A model generated the notes under the pieces. The model was not told the DNA's origin. It ran no database searches and saw only the letters and a list, made by a program, of their open reading frames with translations. Positions 11,016 through 21,429 of a stretch of DNA of 64,000 bases are shown here, in pieces. The DNA is from Caenorhabditis elegans (Eukaryota; Nematoda; Chromadorea; Rhabditida; Rhabditidae), in NCBI RefSeq assembly GCF_000002985.6, contig NC_003280.10, forward strand, positions 13,326,501-13,390,500, read 5' to 3'. Each line of letters opens with the position of its first letter. The stretch's first letter is position 1. Position numbers and translations under genes: made by a program.

Positions 11016-11781
11016 AATATTTTTGGCCATTTTTTCGTTTATTTCGAAGAAATTATGTTTCATTATGTTTTTTTCTCACCAACATAAACAAAATTTCATA
11101 GAATTTTCATATTTTTTGCTAATTTTCAAAAAAAAAAGTCGATTTTCTCAGAAAAAAACTGAAAAATCGGCCGGCCTAAGCCTAAAGTTTACTTTTTGAT
11201 GTTTTACTAAACTGCAATTTGCTAAAATAAGGTGAAACTTGAATTGCAATCAACTAAATAACAAAAAATAGCTGAAAGTTGCTCCGAAAATTGTAAAACT
11301 CCTCAAAAGTCGGCAATTTTCTGGCGAAACTGCATTTTAACTCAGTTTTCTTGGCAAAACTCGACGATTTAAGCTAAAATTGAATCAGAAGGCGATAATA
11401 GAGACAGATTTCTCAAATTTGAGAGGAATTAGCTTCTACAGTTCGAAAAACAAGGAATATGACGATATTTTGCTAAAAAATATTGGTTTTCACAATATTT
11501 ACTCCCCGAAACTGAAAAAATCTCGAAAAAATAGTGAAAAATGCTCGATTTTTAAAAATAAAAATAAAATTCCGCGGAATTCCGAAAAAAGTTCGAAAAA
11601 ATAGAAATAATAAACAAGGCGCGTTGTGTAATTTCGGAGTGTCGTTAGTGTCTGCGTCTTTTCGATTTGCACGCTCTCTCGTCTCCTCTCATTTTATTTA
11701 TTTTATTTTTCCAATTTTTCGCTCAATTTCTCCATTTTTCAACCATTTTCCCTGCTTTTTCTCAATTTTTTCAATTTCAGA
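11016..11781. other. Upstream region of mrpl-20, no gene seen
   Basis: AT-rich sequence with a more GC-rich patch at 11610-11690 (GCGCGTTGTGTAATTTCGG, then a pyrimidine-rich stretch). The acceptor TTTCAATTTCAG ends at 11780, directly before the mrpl-20 start, consistent with spliced-leader addition. The promoter probably lies in this interval, but no specific element can be named. Confidence 0.4.
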
Positions 11782-13382
11782 ATGCAATTATCAAAGGCTC
11801 TTTCACTTCGCCGAGTGCTAAACAGCGGTTTCCACCCGTTTCAAGTCATCCCGAAGCCCGATGTGTGGATGAAACGAGAACGGCTCAATCGATTCACGGC
11901 GGTTTGTATTGGTTTTATCAATAATTTTTCCTCAATTTTTAACGTTTCCAGTGGCAATACGCATCAGAACGGAGCACAGTAAAGGGAGCCTATCGGAAAG
12001 AAGACAAAATCTTCGCGTATTTAAATATGCAGCGGCAAGATGAGCGAAATCTCGAGAAATTCGTGAGAAAAACTCGCTCAAAATTCTTAAATTCTTAAAT
12101 TCTTAAATTTCCTAAATTCCAGCATGCCGAAGAACGAGTTCGAACCGCGTTGGAGGAACACGACATGGAATACTCGAAATTTAAATCGATTTTATCGCAA
12201 TCTCACATTCTGCTCGACAATATTTGCCTATCACAGCTAGCGATTTACGAGCCAAGATCCTTCAGAGTACGGGCGGTTTTTAAATACAAGGCCTCCTGGA
12301 GTGTTCATAATTATTAGAGCGCGCTCGTGCGGCACCTCACAAACTCCAGAATTTGCGGGAATTCGTTTCGCGGGGACAGCAGTTTTTGGCTATTTTTGGC
12401 TTCTATAGGAAATATTTTTGATTTTTTGTTTTATAATATTGTTGAGAAGCATTATCCGAATTGAAAATGTGTAAAATTAAGAAATTTGGCCGAAAACTGA
12501 AAGTTTTACAAAAGGAAGCCACTACAGTTTAAAAAAAATGTATCTGGATCGCCAGTTTTGCGATTTATGCGTCGTAAAATATGTCATTTTGTAGAGAATT
12601 AAAAGTTTCATAAAAATTTTCGTTTGAAATTTTAATTCTTTAATTTCTAATGAAAAAATAATCAAAAAATCAACAATTTTACGTTAAAATCTTATTTCTT
12701 CAATTTTAAGTTTTTAATAAAAACAATTTTAAAATTTCAAACGAAAATTCTTATGAAACTTTTAATTCTCTACAAAATGACATATTTTACGACGCATAAA
12801 TCGCAAAACTGGCGATCCAGATACATTTTTTTTTTAACTGTAGTGGCTTCCTTCTGTAAAACTGTCAGTTTTCGGCCAAATTTCTTAATTTTACACAATT
12901 TCAATTCGGATGATGCTTGTTAAGAATATTATAAAACAAAAAATGAAAAATAATTTCCATATAAGCCAAAAATAGCCAAAAACTGCTGACCCCGCGGAAC
13001 GAATTCCCGCGAATTCTGGAGTTCGTGAGGTGCCGCGCGAGCGGGCTCTAATAATTATGAACACTCCAGGAGGCCGTGAAATGAAAAATCCATAGAAATT
13101 CCCGTTAAAAATCGATTTTTTTTCCAGAGCCTCGTCGCGTTCGCCAAAGAACTCGCTCGTCAGGAGGGCATGAACGTTATTCCAGATGATGCCGAGTTTT
13201 CCTACGATGTATGTGTGCATTTGTTTGAGCTTAAATCCCTCCGAAAAAATGCCTATTTTCAGGTCCACGTGGACAACAAGTCAGTGCTCAGGAAACCTCT
13301 GCCACGAGCCGTCGAATACACACGTGGAGCATCGGAAAATCACACGAATAAGCCGAGAAAGCTGCGTGAAGACGAGTATTAG
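11782..13382 (+). CDS. mrpl-20: Mitochondrial large ribosomal subunit protein bL20m (MRPL20)
   Basis: Component of the mitochondrial 39S ribosomal subunit. Five exons: 11782-11901, 11952-12062, 12123-12266, 13128-13208 and 13263-13382, giving 191 codons with every join in frame (phase 0) at GT/AG borders. The strongest family match is at residues 115-130, QLAIYEPRSFRSLVAFA, which parallels ADLAIYEPKTFKSLAALA in the human protein; the preceding exon (EERVRTALEEHDMEYSKF) matches the NRITAA...HGLKYPALI part. The basic N-terminus fits a mitochondrial targeting sequence. Compared with human MRPL20 (about 149 residues) it is longer, mainly in a C-terminal tail ending RKLREDEY. The ATG is one base after a splice acceptor (AG at 11779-11780). 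Intron 3 is almost entirely a 786-bp palindrome. Confidence 0.93.
12290..13075. repeat. 786-bp palindrome filling mrpl-20 intron 3
   Basis: Starts GGCCTCCTGGAGTGTTCATA and ends with its reverse complement, with near-continuous pairing through to a centre near 12690 (for example CGCCAGTTTTGCGATTTATG near 12550 and its complement near 12795). It looks like a non-autonomous foldback transposon inserted in an intron that would otherwise be about 75 bp. A spurious open frame at 12891-13268 on the minus strand is a by-product. Confidence 0.9.
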
Positions 13383-13443
13383 ATGGAGATTTTGCTGTTT
13401 TTTTTTTTTAATAGAATATTGATTTTTGTTTCCGTTTCAGAAG

Positions 13444-13449
13444 AATAAA
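13444..13449 (+). terminator. Poly(A) signal AATAAA of mrpl-20
   Basis: A canonical AATAAA lies 62 nt after the TAG stop at 13380-13382, a usual distance for a worm 3' UTR. Confidence 0.7.
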
Positions 13450-13536
13450 GTTGTTGATTTGAATAAAATTTGCAATGAAAAATGGCGATGGACCTGAAAA
13501 CGATATTGATATTGGATTTTTGCGGCAAGAATACGT

Positions 13537-14090
13537 TATTTCCGGTCTCGACACGACAAATTTTCACTAAACACAAAAAGGTGTGCGTCTTTAAAGTGTA
13601 CTGTAGTTTCAAACTTTTGTTGCTGCAGGATTTTCATGAATTTTTATGGTTATTGTTGAAATTTAAGAGTTTTTCTTGTTAAATTTGAGTTTCTCCTATA
13701 AATAAACATGATTTTTATCGAAGGTTCAATGAAAAGGGTCTCGACGCGACAAATTTCTGCCAAATACAAAGAAGTGTGCGCCTTTAAAGAGTACTGTAGT
13801 TTCAAAAATTTTTATCGGCTTTTTAATATGGTTTTTCGATGAAAATAAATTTTGTTCATTAAAAAACTGAAAAAAAAATATCATGGAAAATCGATAAAAA
13901 TTCCGTGGCGCGCCTTTAAAGAGTACTGTAATTAAAAACTTTTTACTACAGTATCTTCATCGCTTTTTTATCCCGTTTGTTGAAATTTAAGTGTTTTTAT
14001 TTTTAAAAAACATGTTTTTGAACGAGAAATCAATGAAAATCCCTTAAAGGCGCACACCTTTTCGCATTAACCAAAAATTTGTCGTGTCGA
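13537..14090. repeat. TIR-type repeat with GGTCTCGACACGACAAATTT ends
   Basis: GGTCTCGACACGACAAATTT at 13537 and the near-identical GGTCTCGACGCGACAAATTT at 13737 are in direct order; the reverse complement, AAATTTGTCGTGTCGAGACC, closes at about 14093. Each end is followed by GTGTGCGCCTTTAAAG(A)GTACTGTAGTTT. This is a compound non-autonomous element between mrpl-20 and the GPCR gene, with no open frame of note. Confidence 0.75.
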
Positions 14091-14157
14091 GACCGGAAGG
14101 ACCGTATTTTTGGCTCCAAATACGTTTTTTTTCCTGAAAATGCAGAAAAATTGTTCA

Positions 14158-14163
14158 TTTATT
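14158..14163 (-). terminator. Poly(A) signal (AATAAA on minus strand) of the GPCR gene
   Basis: TTTATT on the plus strand, about 100 nt beyond the proposed TGA stop at 14266. Its position favours the gene model that includes the exon 14266-14371 over the model that stops at 15228. Confidence 0.5.
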
Positions 14164-14265
14164 CAAATACTTTATACATAAAAACAGGAAAAAATAAAAA
14201 GTTTTGGCTAAGTTTCTTGGCATTTTTGTTCAAATTGGCATGACGTCAGGTACCCGTCTCGTCTC

Positions 14266-17200
14266 TCAAAGAACCGCATAATTCTCCGATTTGTCAATAT
14301 GACAATTGGTGATGATAATCGTGTTGTGCTCCAGAAGAGCATCGTGTCCAGAGATGCTCGCAGCGACCGGGCTGAAAAAAAAACGTTTAAAAATTGCGCG
14401 TAAAACTTTGGCACATAGTGTCGGTGTTCGCACATTTTCGACAGTGTGCAAGTGCGCTCCACCGAACACAAAAAGATAACGGGCTTGTCGGGGTTCCAGA
14501 GTGTCTTATTTCGGTTTGATCTACGTAGATCTACGAAAAATGCATGAGTTGAGACGCAGATTTCTCAACTGATTTTGCATGGTTAAGAACGTGCTGATGT
14601 CACCTTTTTTCTGGAAAAAAACATTCCCGCCTTTTTTGTAGATCAAACCGTAATGGGACAAATTTCGCGCTATTTTTCATGGTTTTTTGCCAGTTTTTTT
14701 TTCTGATTTCTTGAATTTTTCTGAAATTTCTTTTTTCTCTATTTCTCCCCCGCCCAGCGAAGCCTAAGACTAAGCCTGAGCGTAAGCCTAAGACTAAGCC
14801 TAAGGTTAAGCCTAAGCCTGGGACTATGTCTAACCCTAAGCCTAAATCTAAACCTAAGCGGAAGTCTAGGCCTAGGCCTACACCTAAGTCGCTAAACCTA
14901 AGCCTAAGCCTATGGTTAAGCCTACACTGCCTTAGCCGAAGCCTAAACCTAAGCGTAAGCCTAAGCCTGGGCCTAAGCCTAACCCTATGGTTAAGCCTAA
15001 GCCTAAAACTAAGCCTACACTGCCTTAGCCTAAGCCTAAATCCAAGCCTAATCCAAGCTTAAGCCTAAGCCTAAACCTAAACCTAGGCCTAGGCATAATT
15101 CTAAGCCTAAGCCTAAGCCGATCATCACAGTTCACTAGCAAACACAAGCCAAAATTTCAACGCTCTGGAATCCGCCGATATAAAAAATTTTCCTAAGGCA
15201 TGTAGGCAGGCAGGCATAGTATATTCCTTACCTCGGCGGCGGACACATTGTCGCAAAGATCCTGCCAATCGATCGAACACACGACAACTCTTTGAATGCT
15301 GATCGAATCTTTCCATTCATCGAGCACAAGAGTGTGAAAATAATGATAGAAGTGAGCAATGTGAAGAGCTCCGTCAAATCACCGAGCTCATAGATCAGCT
15401 TAACACTGGTGACGGTGGAGAGCACGGCGAGCACACCCTGTGGAAGCTCGACAATAATGAAGAGAATCATTATCGCAAGTATCATATTTGTCGTTCTCGA
15501 GTGTTGCTTATCGCGCTCCACTGACGAAAAGCGCGCGCTTAAAACTTGAATCTTCTTGAGCTGGTCCAAAATTAGGCAGGTCATTATGCACAGGATTATC
15601 TGAAAGTAGATCATTTTTCAAAAACAGTCAGACATGGTGCCGCCGCGACTAACCGATGGAACCACCTTGGCAACCAGGTAGAAGAGCCAAAAATTCAAAT
15701 TCCTGAGCCAAATGCTTTGCGTGTAGCTCAACTGGTAGGCCACTTTATTCCTGAGAGCAGGATATCGCTCAGCACATCCCTCGTTTTCGGAGACCTAAAA
15801 AAGCTTGAACTTTTGAAATATACTAGACACTTGCTCCGTGAGCCCATCAACAAAACATGCTTAATTAGAATTAAAGAAGGGAAGAAATGTAAACAGGACA
15901 TGGAGGGCTAATGAGGAGCAGCAGCGGCACATCCAATCAAGAAAGAAAATTTAATTGGAAATTTCCAAACTTTTTCGAATTTAATTTTTTCCAAGAAAAA
16001 CTCTCTTCCCACGCTAATTATGAAGTCTGTGCAAGATCTAGGAGATGTTTGATATTTCTAACCTCGGTCACTTGTGATGTGAAGTGTAGTGGGATGCACA
16101 GGAAGATCACGCTCACGTAGATCATTATGATTGCCACGCGGGATTTCTGGAAAAAAGACGATTTTAGTACGTGGCCTAGAAAAAGAGAAAAAATCGGTCA
16201 CCAAGAGGCTTATCTTCTAGGCCATGATGAACATTTTCTAGGCCATGTTGAATCATGGCCGCAAAAAAATTGGTGCTAGAAAAACCAGGCCATCAACTAG
16301 AAAAACTCGGCCATCAACTAGAAAAACTCGGCCATCAACTAGAAAAACTCGTCCATCAACTAGAAAAACTCGGCTATCAACTAGAAAAACTAGGCCATCA
16401 AATAGGAAAACTCGGCCATCAACCAGTAAAACTCGCCCATCAACTCGAAAAACTCGGTCATTAATTAGAAAAACTCGGCCATCGACATGTGAGGAAAAAC
16501 TACGCGGCTGTGGAAGAAAAATTGCTGGCCGAAACTTTTTTTTATTTGAAAAGTATATTCTCCAAACTGACTCGAAAAGTTTGTGGCCGTGAAAATAATG
16601 TTGGTGGCCGAGTTTTTCCACACGTGATTTTTTTCGAATTTTTTCTTCTAAATGAATTTAGGGTGATTTGTTGAAATTCAGAGGTATCATTATGATTGCA
16701 ACGCGGGATTTCTGGAAAAAAGGGGTTTTGAGAGCTTTTGCTACGTGGCCTAGAAAAGGAGAAAACTCGGTCATCAATTTCTTCTAGGCCATAGGGATAG
16801 TTGAAAATTTCATCGCCGCGAAAAAAAATTGGTGCTAGAAATCTAGGTCATCAACTAGAAAGCCTCAGATTTTTGAATGAAAAGAGTGTCCGAATTAAAA
16901 AAAAAAGCTGGTGGCCGTGGAAAATTTAATGGCCTAGTTTTCCCTAACTTTGAATTTAAAAATTTAAATACTCAAATTCTAAAAAGCCGAGATTTTCTAT
17001 GGAATAATTTCCAAAAAAGCTCTTCGTGGCCGTGAAAAAATGTTGGTGGCCGAGTTTTTTCTAACGTGATTTTTTCGAATTTTTCTTCTGAATGAATTTA
17101 GGAGGTGATTTTTCAAAATTCAGAGGTACAAAAAAGTAGGTGGCCGAGTTTTCTCTTTTCTTTTTTTTTCAAATTCTGTCTTCTAAATTAATGAAGGAGG

Positions 17201-20200
17201 TGATTTGTTGAAATTCAGTGGTACTAAAAACTAGGTGGCCGAAGAAAATCAGTTGATGGCCGAGTTTTTCTAGTTGATGGCCGAGTTTTCCTAGTTGATA
17301 GCCGAGTTTTTCTAGTTGATGGCCGAGTTTTTCTAGTTGATGGCCGAGTTTTCCTAGTTGACGGCCGATTTTTTCTAGTTGATGTCCGAGCTTTTCTAGT
17401 TGATGGCCTAGATTTTCTAGTTGCTGGCCGAATTTTTCTAGTTAATGTCAGAGTTTTTGGTGGCCTAGTTTTCCTAGTTCATGGCAAAGTTTTTCTAGTT
17501 GATGGCCGAGTTTTCTTTAGGTGACGGCCGAGTTTTCCTAGTTGACGGCCGATTTTTTCTAGTTGATGTCCGAGTTTTTCTAGTTGATGGCCGAGTTTTC
17601 CTAGCTCATGGCCTAGGTTTTCTAGTTGCTGGCCGAATTTTTCTAGTTGATGGCCGAGTTTTTCTAGTTGATGGCCGAGTTTTCCTAGTTGACGGCCGAT
17701 TTTTTCTAGTTGATGTCCGAGCTTTTCTAGTTGATGGCCTAGATTTTCTAGTTGCTGGCCGAATTTTTCTAGTTAATGTCAGAGTTTTTGGTGGCCTAGT
17801 TTTCCTAGTTCATGGCAAAGTTTTTCTAGTTGATGGCCGAGTTTTCTCTAGGTGACGGCCGAGTTTTCCTAGTTGACGGCCGATTTTTTCTAGTTGATGT
17901 CCGAGTTTTTCTAGTTGATGGCCGAGTTTTCCTAGCTCATGGCCAAGTTTTTCTAGTTCATGGTCGATTTTTTTCTTGTTGATGGCCTAGATTTTCTAGT
18001 TGATGGCCGAGTTTTTCTAGTTGATGGCCGAGTTTTCCTAGTTGACGGCCGATTTTTTCTAGTTGATGTCCGAGCTTTTCTAGTTGATGGCCTAGATTTT
18101 CTAGTTGCTGGCCGAATTTTTCTAGTTAATGTCAGAGTTTTTGGTGGCCTAGTTTTCCTAGTTCATGGCAAAGTTTTTCTAGTTGATGGCCGAGTTTTCT
18201 CTAGGTGACGGCCGAGTTTTCCTAGTTGACGGCCGATTTTTTCTAGTTGCTGGCCGAATTTTTCTAGTTAATGTCAGAGTTTTTGGTGTCCGAGCTTTTC
18301 TAGTTGATGGCCGAGTTTTTCTAGTTGATGGTCGATTTTTTTCTTGTTGATGGTCGATCTTTTCTAGTTGATGGCCGAGTTTTCTCTAGTTGATGGCCTA
18401 GGTTTTCTAGTTGATGGCCTAGCTTTCGTAGTTGTGGCCTAGTTTTTTTTCTAGTGGATCCCTTACCTGCCACGTAAACCATTGCACATTCGAATTGACG
18501 CTAGAGAGCTGTGCAAGCGAAAAGAATCGTATTAACGAAAGAGCAACTACGTGGAATACCTGAAAATTAGAGAATATTATTATTATTTTGACATTTTGGG
18601 ATGTTCGTTAGGCGGCTATTCAAAAATGACGCAGCATTTTTTTTGCAAAATATTTTTTTTTGGATCCAACTCACCGCTGACATATGCACGAGTACCGAAA
18701 CTGTGACGGAAAAATGCATAGTAGTGGCTAGGTAATAGGAGAAGAAGAACGGCTGACACAGCTGATCTGACATGAATTTGAAGAATGTTGAGTAGAGAAA
18801 ATTGATGCATAAGGCCAGTTGACTGCTGAAAAATAAAAAAATTTCAAGAAAAATGACCCCGGGAACCCCTTGGCAACCGATGGCCGAGTTTTTTCTCGGC
18901 CACGTAATTCAAGCAGCGATTGTCAGGGGTATTGCCAACAGAGCGCCGTTGCACTGTTATTTTTTGGCAACCAACCAGGAAAGCTCGGCCATCAACTAGA
19001 AAGCTCGGCCATCAACTATAAAAACTCGGCCATCTACTAGAAAAGCTCGACCACCTAAAAGGCGGCCATCAACTAGAAAAACTCGGTCATCATAAAGTAG
19101 GCCACCAAAAACTCGGTCACCAACTAGAAAAACTTGGCTATCAACTAAAAAACTTGGCCATCAACTAGAACAACTCGGCCATCAACAAAAAACTCGGCCA
19201 TCATAAAGTTGGCCACCAAAAACTCGGCCATCAACTAGAACAACTCGGCCATCAACAAAAAACTCGGCCATCATAAAGTAGGCCACCAAAAACTCGGCCA
19301 TCAACTAGAACAACTTGACCATTAACTAGAAAAACTCGGCCAGCACTTAAACCTCGGCCACCTGCAAAATCTAGGCCATCTAAAAAACCCCCGGCCACCC
19401 CTAAAATCTTCCTTATTCCCACAAAGATCAAGTAAATGTTTGTGCCAAGTTCAGACATACTCCCCTAACGGAAACGGACTCCCGAGTAGTGCATTTACTC
19501 CCCCGAAAACTTCCGGAGCCCCCTCCAAAAAAGAAGAGAAAAAAGCTTATGATTTGTCATCCGCTTAAGCCTTTTCTTCCACAATTTTCCAGATCAGTGA
19601 CCCTCTTATTCTGCAGAACTCGTAGTAGTTGTTTTAAGATTGTCTTAATGAAGTAGACATGTCTTGTGACAAGACGTTTGGGGTCCGAAAGATGAAAGTC
19701 TGAAGGTTGACAAGTTCAGACAACATTTGGCAATTAGTCATGGGAAGCCAGAAAAAATGTAAATATTATTCAGAAAGAGCGGTTTTTTTTATGGGCTGCA
19801 CCCAATAAAAATCCAAAAAAAAAAACCCCAAAAAATGCCAAAATTTGCATGTTTTGTGCCTATTTTAGGCCTGCCTGCCTTACGCCTGCCTGCCTCATGC
19901 CTGCCTACCTACCGCCTACTACATGCATTCTAGGGCAAGATTCAGTAAATCAGCAAGAAATTCAACTGGACACTCGAGACGTGTAGGTACGAGGTAGGCG
20001 TAGGTCGTGTTGTAGGCAGGTAGGCAAGAAGGCGTGAAGTAGGTTTACCAGGAAAATTTGGAAAAACTTTATCAAATTTTGAGAAATATTTTCAATTGTT
20101 GATGAAAGTGGAAATCTGGTGAGTTTTGAATTTCCACCACGTGGCCGACTTTTTCTAGTTGATGGCCGAGTTTGCTTAGTTGATGGCCGAATTTCTGTAG

Positions 20201-21384
20201 TTCATGGCCGAGTTTTCCCAGTTTATGACCGAGCTTTTCCTAGTTGGCGGCGGAGTTTTTCTAGTTGATGGCTGAGTTTTTCAAGTTGATGGCCGAGTTT
20301 TCCAAGTTCATAGCCGAGTTTTCTCTAGTTGATGGCCGAGTTTTCTCTAGTCGATGACCGAGTTTTTCTAGTTGAAGACCTAGTTTTTCAAGTTGATGGC
20401 CGTCATTTAGGTGGCCGAGTTTTCTCTAGCTGATGACCGAGTTTTTCTAGTTGTTGGTCGAGTTTTTCAAGTTGATCGCCGAATTTTTGGTGACCGAGTT
20501 TTCCAAGTTCATAGCCGAGTTTTCTCTAGTTGATGACCGATTTTCCCCAGTTGTAGTTGGTAGTTGGTGGCCGACTTTTTGGTGGCCGAATTTTTCTAGT
20601 TCATGGCCAAGTTTTCCTAGTTGATGGCCGAGTTGTTATAGTTGATGGCCGATTTTCCCCAGTTGGTGACCGAGTTTTTCTAGTAAATGGCTGAGTTTTC
20701 TCTAGTTGATGGCCGATTTTCCCCAGTTGGTGACCGAGTTTTTCTAGTAAATGGCTGAGTTTTTGGTAGACGAGTTTTTCCAGTTGATAGCCGATTTTCT
20801 GGTGGCCGAATTTTTCTAGTTGATGACCGAGTTTTTCTAAGTCTACGTAGGTTTTCTTGTAGACCCCCTGGTAGGCATTTCTGTGCCTACCTTTTCATTT
20901 TTGAGCCTCGAGAACTTTCATACACGTTCCTCCCCGCTATCTGATAGAATATCTGCTCTCTGATTCCCTCAATCGGAACAAAAAAGGGTCCCTGGAGCCA
21001 TCCCAAAGACCGTATAGATTGTTAGTGAAGATTAATCGGATTCGGAAATGCTCGAGAAGGGAAGAGTATAAAGCCAATAAATTCTTTCAACTAGATTGGA
21101 TTGTTTTTTTCCGGTTTTTTGGGGAAGGCTGGTGGTGATTACAAATCTAATAGAATGGAAAAAAGACACAAAAAAAAAGTACAAAAACTCGCTCACCAGC
21201 TCATAGAAATCAAGAACATATTCGTTGGGTTCAGCATTGATGAGAGTGTTGTGATTGTGAGCATATGCCCGAGAGCCCCGGAAATACATAAAAGTAGGAC
21301 CATCGGCGGGTGAATTATCCTCCCATATTCGAGGAGAAACGTCTCGAATACCGTTGTCGTCGTGTCGGTTAGATTGCTGCTCAT
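14266..21384 (-). CDS. Seven-transmembrane neuropeptide receptor, myosuppressin-receptor-like (DMSR family)
   Basis: Rhodopsin-class GPCR, likely a plasma-membrane receptor for an FMRFamide-like peptide. Exons, 5' to 3': 21197-21384, 18675-18825, 18467-18559, 16063-16146, 15654-15794, 15232-15599 and 14266-14371; all phases agree and give 376 residues. Seen in the protein: an N-glycosylation site at N4 (NLT); TM1 near residues 26-48; C86 and C179 placed to form the usual extracellular disulphide; a degenerate DRY region LSLIRFF at 120-126; WFTWQKSRVAIIMIY before TM4; TM6 LFIIVELPQGVLAVLS at 265-280; and TM7 with CSMNGKIRSAFKEL, the family's NxxF/LYC...FRxxF equivalent. The DMSR placement rests on the TTxMLxxxxLFxxxExPQGxLAxLS and GDLxxLxxLL patterns. 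The exact worm gene name is not recognised. The ATG is one base after an acceptor. An alternative stop at 15228-15230 overlaps the donor of the last intron. Confidence 0.88.
14505..14665. repeat. Copy of the GATCTAC/GCGGGA TIR-type repeat in the last GPCR intron
   Basis: Reads TTTCGGTTTGATCTACGTAG at the left, CAACTGATTTTGCATGGTTA in the middle and CCCGCCTTTTTTGTAGATCA then AACCGTAATGGGACA at the right. The ends are partial inverted repeats. This is the same family as 7664-8405 and 31925-32075. Confidence 0.75.
14757..15119. repeat. Degenerate interstitial telomere-like tract, (GCCTAA)n
   Basis: About 360 bp of imperfect GCCTAA hexamers, the complement of the nematode telomere repeat TTAGGC, with variants such as GCCTGA, ACCTAA and TCTAAG. 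It lies inside the last GPCR intron (14372-15231). A frame on the plus strand translating to Lys/Pro/Ser and Leu/Ser repeats is an artefact of the repeat. Confidence 0.9.
16255..16490. repeat. 21-bp minisatellite, CTAGAAAAACTCGGCCATCAA orientation
   Basis: About ten units of 21 bp (CTAGAAAAACTCGGCCATCA plus one base) with few substitutions, in GPCR intron 3. The unit length is a multiple of three, so both strands stay open and give heptad-like products that I do not call as proteins. The same words recur loosely at 16740-17230. Confidence 0.9.
17240..18450. repeat. 21-bp minisatellite, opposite orientation, with higher-order structure
   Basis: TTGATGGCCGAGTTTTTCTAG units fill 1.2 kb of GPCR intron 3 in the opposite orientation to the 16255-16490 block. 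A higher-order unit of about 330-350 bp is visible: the phrase GACGGCCGATTTTTTCTAG starts at 17360, 17691 and 18044, each time followed by the same ordered set of variants (GATGTCCGAG, GATGGCCTAG, GCTGGCCGAA, AATGTCAGAG). Confidence 0.9.
18870..19395. repeat. 21-bp minisatellite in GPCR intron 1, AACTCGGCCATCAACTAGAA orientation
   Basis: Units similar to those in intron 3, more diverged, with a short internal duplication (CAACAAAAAACTCGGCCATC near 19192 and 19252). Confidence 0.85.
19400..20130. other. GPCR intron 1 spacer with GCCTGCCT tract
   Basis: A non-repetitive stretch at 19430-19790, then GCCTGCCTGCCT-type sequence at 19866-19925 and a GTAGGCAGGTAGGC counterpart at 19985-20045 in the opposite orientation, so the two could pair. 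No exon is seen. Confidence 0.5.
20135..20850. repeat. 21-bp minisatellite in GPCR intron 1, opposite orientation
   Basis: GATGGCCGAGTTTTTCTAGTT-type units, more degenerate than in intron 3, with a local duplication of TGGCCGATTTTCCCCAGTTG (20646 and 20710). Its orientation is opposite to the 18870-19395 block in the same intron. Confidence 0.85.
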
Positions 21385-21429
21385 TCTGCAAATTTTTTGA
21401 GAGAATTGAAAAAAGTTATTCAAGTTTAA

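Noticed and set aside
12891..13268. 125-codon minus-strand frame overlapping mrpl-20
   Set aside because: It runs through one arm of the intron palindrome and antisense to mrpl-20 exon 4, which is clearly coding on the plus strand.
14757..15119. A true chromosome end at the GCCTAA tract
   Set aside because: The tract is degenerate, short and embedded in an intron with unique gene sequence on both sides, so it is interstitial.
17499..18208. Plus-strand frames with VDGRVFL repeats, as a possible repeat protein
   Set aside because: The 21-bp unit is a multiple of three, so any frame without a stop in the unit stays open. The sequence is in intron 3 of a gene on the other strand.
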